Shown here: positions 12,961-16,178 of the stretch, in pieces
Layout of the letters: every line of letters starts with the position of its first letter
Numbering within the stretch: the first letter of the stretch is position 1
From: B18-G4 sp003648575
GTDB lineage: Bacteria; Bacteroidota; Bacteroidia; Bacteroidales; B18-G4
Length of the DNA stretch: 16,178 bases
NCBI GenBank assembly: GCA_029942245.1
Contig: JAOZTN010000068.1
Location: forward strand, 1 to 16,178
Reading direction: 5' to 3'
Notes under the pieces: model-generated
The model's database searches: none
What the model was told of the DNA's origin: nothing
The model's input: the letters and a program-made list of their open reading frames with translations, nothing else
Translations under genes and position numbers: made by a program

Positions 12961-14028
12961 ATGATTATGAAAATAGAGCTTAACAAGCCAGAACCTATTT
13001 CATCTGAAGTAATAACAGAGTCGTTTAAACGTGGGACGGCAGTTCAGTCTGCTATTGAAGCCTTAGAGGCTGGTAAATTCATTTTAGTAACAGAATTTTA
13101 TAGCAATGGATTGTCACTTCTTCAGGAATTACATTCGCATCTCGATAAAAAATTCCCGAATAAGTCTTTTCAGGAGCAACGCGAGTATCGGTCAGAATAT
13201 CGTAAGCTGTCAAATCTTATTTTATTAGAAATTGTCGATCATAAATTAGTAGTAAAGAAGTCTCCCTCGATTGGCTGGTTAGAAAAACTTTATCCGGAAA
13301 CCAGCGATTTCTTGTTGTCATTTCCTCAGGTACAAGGACTAAATAGTGCCTGGCAGTGGTACATAAATGGGATTTCTATTCCTGGGCTGCGAAATAAGAT
13401 ACATCCATATTATGGCACTTATTTTCCTACACGTTTTGATCATTTGAAGCTTTTTGACAATTGGTTGAAACATTATGAAGGACCTAAGAAGTCAGCAATA
13501 GACGTTGGGATTGGGAGCGGAGTACTTTCTTTACAAATGGTACAACATGGCTTTCAAAAGGTTTTTGGGACAGATACAAATCCCAATGCGATTGTTGGAT
13601 TAGCAGAGTTTATGGGAGATACAAAGTTATCTCGAAAGATAGAATTAGATTTTGGGCATCTTTTTGGCAAGTGGATAAAACAGACAGAACTGATTGTTTT
13701 TAATCCCCCCTGGTTGCCGAAATCTCATGATCCGGATAGAATTGATGAAGCTATTTACTACAATAAAGACCTATTTCCTGATTTTTTTGCAGAAGCAAAA
13801 CAAAGGCTTTTACCTGAAGGAAAGCTGGTGCTCTTATTCTCAAATCTGGCTCAAATAACAAATTTGACAAAAGAACATCCGATAGAGAAGGAATTAGCCG
13901 AAGGTGGAAGATTTCTATTAGAAAGATGTTTAAAAAAAACCGCGAAAGCTGCCTCTGAAAAAACAAAGCGAGACCAGCATTGGCATGCTTCCGAGGAAGT
14001 GGAGCTTTGGGTGCTAAAGAATAAGTAA
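12961..14028 (+). CDS. Class I SAM-dependent methyltransferase with NPPW motif
   Basis: This is a 355-residue cytoplasmic protein. The C-terminal half is a Rossmann methyltransferase: motif I AIDVGIGSGVLSLQ (Asp at 181), an acidic strand end FGTDTNP for adenosine binding, and VFNPPWLP (Asn248 to Trp251), the (N/D)PP(Y/F/W) motif of enzymes that methylate an amide or exocyclic amino nitrogen. Relatives of this kind act on glutamine (PrmC/HemK, PrmB) or on adenine or guanine in nucleic acids; the substrate here cannot be decided. The N-terminal 180 residues (ALEAGKFILVTEFYSNGLSL, EYRSEYRKLSNLILLEIVDH, GIRNKIHPYYGTY-like block GLRNKIHPYYGTYFP) form an extra domain I do not recognise, probably for substrate binding. 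The ATG at 12961 is used; TTG at 12958 and ATG at 12967 are alternatives. It is divergent from the VF530 gene and appears monocistronic. Confidence 0.85.
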   Translation: MIMKIELNKPEPISSEVITESFKRGTAVQSAIEALEAGKFILVTEFYSNGLSLLQELHSHLDKKFPNKSFQEQREYRSEYRKLSNLILLEIVDHKLVVKKSPSIGWLEKLYPETSDFLLSFPQVQGLNSAWQWYINGISIPGLRNKIHPYYGTYFPTRFDHLKLFDNWLKHYEGPKKSAIDVGIGSGVLSLQMVQHGFQKVFGTDTNPNAIVGLAEFMGDTKLSRKIELDFGHLFGKWIKQTELIVFNPPWLPKSHDPDRIDEAIYYNKDLFPDFFAEAKQRLLPEGKLVLLFSNLAQITNLTKEHPIEKELAEGGRFLLERCLKKTAKAASEKTKRDQHWHASEEVELWVLKNK

Positions 14029-14078
14029 GCTTTCGAGAGGTCCTGGTCTCATTATAGCTAAGGTTAATTACTTCTACC

Positions 14079-14115
14079 GGTCATTCTGAGGAGCGTAGCG
14101 ACGAAGGACCTCCCT
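14079..14115. repeat. Interspersed GTCATyCTGA...GAGCGTArCGA...GAAGGA repeat, copy 2
   Basis: GTCATTCTGA, GAGCGTAGCGA and CGAAGGACC follow one another without the inverted-repeat arms that surround the central block in the copy at 1093-1143. It lies between two convergent genes. Confidence 0.6.
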
Positions 14116-14298
14116 GCAAATCGCACTATAAGAATATACTGCACCTCTATCTATTAATATCCAAAATGAGAAAATGTCACACATTTTATATCGAAAAAAA
14201 TAGTCTAAAGTCTAAAATGTAAATACTGAGTTGTAAATTCTTTGGCTATTTGCTGCACAAAAACTACACGGGAACCCAATGTTAACCCAATCCCTTCT

Positions 14299-14463
14299 TT
14301 ACCTGACCTTTATAACTTTTTTTGTTATCACCTCCTGCCCAATTCTCACCTGACCAAAATAAATTCCAGCAGGCATTCCTGAGGCATCCCACACATATTG
14401 CAAATGCCGACACAACCGACCCCTCTTAGCTTGCTGAAACTGAGCCAACGAAGAGTGGTCAAT
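14299..14463 (-). pseudogene. Orphan T9SS C-terminal sorting-domain remnant
   Basis: On the minus strand an open frame of 54 codons ends at a TAA (14301-14299). Its last 30 residues read WDASGMPAGIYFGQVRIGQE and then VITKKVIKVR, a typical final strand pair of a T9SS type A sorting domain (G-I-Y-F-x-x-V-R, then K-K-V-I-K). The preceding residues (IDHSSLAQFQQAKRGRLCRH) have lost family character, and a TAA lies just upstream. No start codon, signal peptide or YPNP motif is present. It sits 57 nt beyond the stop of the beta-helix gene on the same strand, so it may be the discarded former tail of that gene or a trace of a deleted neighbour. Confidence 0.65.
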
Positions 14464-14520
14464 TTAGCCGTTCGATGCAGCAAACACCCGAACAAAGTCC
14501 AAAGTGTTTGATTACAATCG

Positions 14521-16164
14521 TTATTGAATAATCAGTTTTTTTACCTCAGGGCCTTCGCTGGTATAGATCCGGATAAAATAAAGCCCTTTCGGCAAGTGAC
14601 TTACATCAAATGAATAGTTACCGTTCGTTACTTTCTGATGCAATGATACCTTTCCCTGGATATTAATGATTTCTAAAATTGTTATTTCAACACCTTGTAG
14701 TATATCAATTGAAAAATGATTACTTGCAGGATTTGGATAAACCCTGATGAGTGGATTTGATATTGGAGGAAAATTTTCTTCTACTGAAACGCAAATAGAT
14801 TCTTCCATAGCACCAATGTCATAATAATCATCTTGTGGCCTTACTTCTCCGTCAAAGTCATGAGGCGGGGCTAAAAATGTATCCGTTCCGATAACTAGTT
14901 CTGGAATTCCTGTATTGATACACGGGCTGAATGACCAGCAATCAAGATGACATAATGTATCGGTAAACATGGGATCAGCTAAAAAATTATACTCACCGAA
15001 CCATTGCCCTGAAATAAGGTTATAATCAATATCTGAACTATAAACAAATAAAGTATCACTGACGCAATAATTATGAATATCCTTTCCCGACGATGCGGAA
15101 TTTTCCCAGAAAATACAGTTCATTATTACAGGTGAGGAGCCTGTAAAGTCTGAGAAGTAACTTATAGCACCTCCTCCATAACCAGCCGAATTGTTTATAA
15201 ATGTATTATTAAAAAATTGAGGCCGATAATTTCCTTCCTCTTGGTAAGTGCATAATGCTCCACCAGTGTTATATCCATCATTGCCAGTAAAAATATTATT
15301 GGTAAGCCTAAGGTTATAACAATTTTTTTCATAAAACCCACCCCCATTATTGGCACTGTTATTAATAAATTGATTTCTGTCGATCTCTACAGGATAATCA
15401 TATGCATCGTCGATGTTAAATCCTCCACCATAACCAATACTTGTTTGGACTCCAACATTTTCTGAAAATACATTTTGAGATATTATAACCTTACCCTGCG
15501 GATGCTCGCAAAATACCCCGGCGCCTCCGGTAATGGTATCATTTTGGGTAACAATATTTCCGGTCATCAGAAGAGAATGCAAATTGTAGGAATAAAAGCC
15601 TCCTCCATAGGTACTACTACCGTCAAGTGAATTATTACAGATGTTATTGTTCTGCAGGATGAGATTATTATTATTGCAATAAACACCTCCACCTAATGCA
15701 ATATCATTTGATGATGCCGTATTATTAATGATCATATTATGAATTATTTTGGCACCACTTGAATTACACATTATCCCTCCACCTTTTCGGTAAGTGCCTG
15801 ATATAGTGCCTGACCCTCCGATTATTGTAAAACCGCATAACACTGACGTAGTATCCTCACCCGAATCAAATGTCACTACCGATGCAAAATCCGGGTTTTC
15901 CGGCTTGCTGCCATCAATAATCGTTTTACTGATGATGCTCGTATCCCCTACAACAATGTAATTACTGGCTACGGTAATTGCTTTTCCGCTAAAGTTGATA
16001 TTTTCAACATATAATCCGGGAGCTACCAGCACCGTATCACCTGAAGACGCTGCAGAAATACCTTCCTGGATAGATTCAAAATCCCCAGGTACATTTATTA
16101 CCTGTCCTATTGTTATAGAACTTATGGTAATTGTAATTAAAATAAAGTAAATTTTTGTTTTCAT
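14521..16164 (-). CDS. T9SS-secreted parallel beta-helix protein
   Basis: This is a 547-residue secreted protein. The signal peptide MKTKIYFILITITISSITIG is followed by QVINVPGDFESIQEGISAAS, the opening of a right-handed beta-helix. Turns such as RKGGGIMCN, LGGGVYCNN, YGGGFYSYN, GGAGVFCEH, YGGGFNIDD, NGGGFYEKN, TGGALCTY and YGGGAISY are regularly spaced. The helix closes with SPCINTG...YYDIGAMEE, and the last ~80 residues are a T9SS type A domain (IRVYPNPASNHFSIDI, INIQGKV, GLYFIRIYTS, VKKLIIQ). Its N-terminal third is clearly related to the protein encoded at 5309-7972 (shared INVP, SGDT, LVxPxxY, ENINFSGKAITV, CGFTI), but it lacks PKD modules. The start at 16164 is supported by the signal peptide and a strong Shine-Dalgarno. 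Its surface role is probably adhesion or glycan interaction, unproven. Confidence 0.92.
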   Translation of the reverse strand: MKTKIYFILITITISSITIGQVINVPGDFESIQEGISAASSGDTVLVAPGLYVENINFSGKAITVASNYIVVGDTSIISKTIIDGSKPENPDFASVVTFDSGEDTTSVLCGFTIIGGSGTISGTYRKGGGIMCNSSGAKIIHNMIINNTASSNDIALGGGVYCNNNNLILQNNNICNNSLDGSSTYGGGFYSYNLHSLLMTGNIVTQNDTITGGAGVFCEHPQGKVIISQNVFSENVGVQTSIGYGGGFNIDDAYDYPVEIDRNQFINNSANNGGGFYEKNCYNLRLTNNIFTGNDGYNTGGALCTYQEEGNYRPQFFNNTFINNSAGYGGGAISYFSDFTGSSPVIMNCIFWENSASSGKDIHNYCVSDTLFVYSSDIDYNLISGQWFGEYNFLADPMFTDTLCHLDCWSFSPCINTGIPELVIGTDTFLAPPHDFDGEVRPQDDYYDIGAMEESICVSVEENFPPISNPLIRVYPNPASNHFSIDILQGVEITILEIINIQGKVSLHQKVTNGNYSFDVSHLPKGLYFIRIYTSEGPEVKKLIIQ

Positions 16165-16168
16165 AGTT

Positions 16169-16175
16169 ACCTCCT
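16169..16175 (-). promoter_or_regulatory. Perfect Shine-Dalgarno of the beta-helix gene
   Basis: The minus strand reads AGGAGGT followed by AACT and then ATG at 16164. The match to the anti-SD is complete and GGAGG is 5 nt from the start codon. Such a site is unusual in Bacteroidota, whose mRNAs mostly lack one, and no other gene in this window has it. Confidence 0.75.
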
Positions 16176-16178
16176 GTA

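Larger units (their letters stand above)
14029..14520. other. Intergenic region with one interspersed repeat and a T9SS tail remnant
   Basis: No intact gene is seen in these 492 bp. The left part holds the second copy of the GTCATyCTGA repeat, 14116-14298 is AT-rich sequence with nothing I can name, and 14299-14463 holds the decayed T9SS tail. I see no clear terminator for either convergent gene. Confidence 0.6.

Overview
The window comes from an AT-rich member of the Bacteroidota, probably a Bacteroidales/Marinilabiliales-like lineage. Evidence: four large secreted proteins end in Por/type IX secretion (T9SS) type A sorting domains with a Y/F-P-N-P motif; TAnnTTTG-type -7 promoter elements sit just before several start codons; Shine-Dalgarno sequences are mostly absent; and there is an RprX/RprY-like two-component pair and a VF530-family protein. 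No phage, transposase, CRISPR or plasmid gene is visible.

Layout. (1) 1-831, minus: an exported outer-membrane beta-barrel-like protein that runs off the left edge. (2) 832-1426: intergenic DNA made of interspersed repeats. (3) 1427-3073, plus: a T9SS-secreted leucine-rich-repeat protein with fifteen 24-residue repeats. (4) 3074-3947: a gene-poor stretch with a run of small stem-loops at roughly 50-bp intervals, overlapping inverted repeats that end in a terminator, tRNA-Pro(CGG) on the minus strand, and a frameshifted orphan T9SS tail. (5) 3948-5099, plus: an AAA_14/DUF4143 ATPase, probably leaderless. (6) 9240 to 5309, minus: a two-gene operon (Asp-box beta-propeller, then beta-helix/PKD protein), both T9SS cargo, with a terminator in the convergent gap. 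(7) 9393-11593, plus: a histidine kinase and OmpR-family regulator overlapping by ATGA, divergent from that operon. (8) 12847 to 11664, minus: VF530-family protein followed by an RluA-family pseudouridine synthase whose conserved N-terminal domain has no standard start codon. (9) 12961-14028, plus: an NPPW-type methyltransferase. (10) 14029-14520: a second interspersed repeat and a second orphan T9SS tail. (11) 16164 to 14521, minus: a second beta-helix T9SS protein, paralogous to the one in (6), with a rare perfect Shine-Dalgarno.

How the genes fit together. The dominant theme is the cell surface: secreted repeat scaffolds (LRR, beta-propeller, two beta-helices) bound for the T9SS, with a membrane sensor kinase divergent from one of those operons. 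The remaining genes are RNA/protein-modification housekeeping and an accessory ATPase. The least explained parts are the intergenic stretches: the stem-loop series at 3097-3508, two decayed T9SS tails, and the missing start codon of the pseudouridine synthase.
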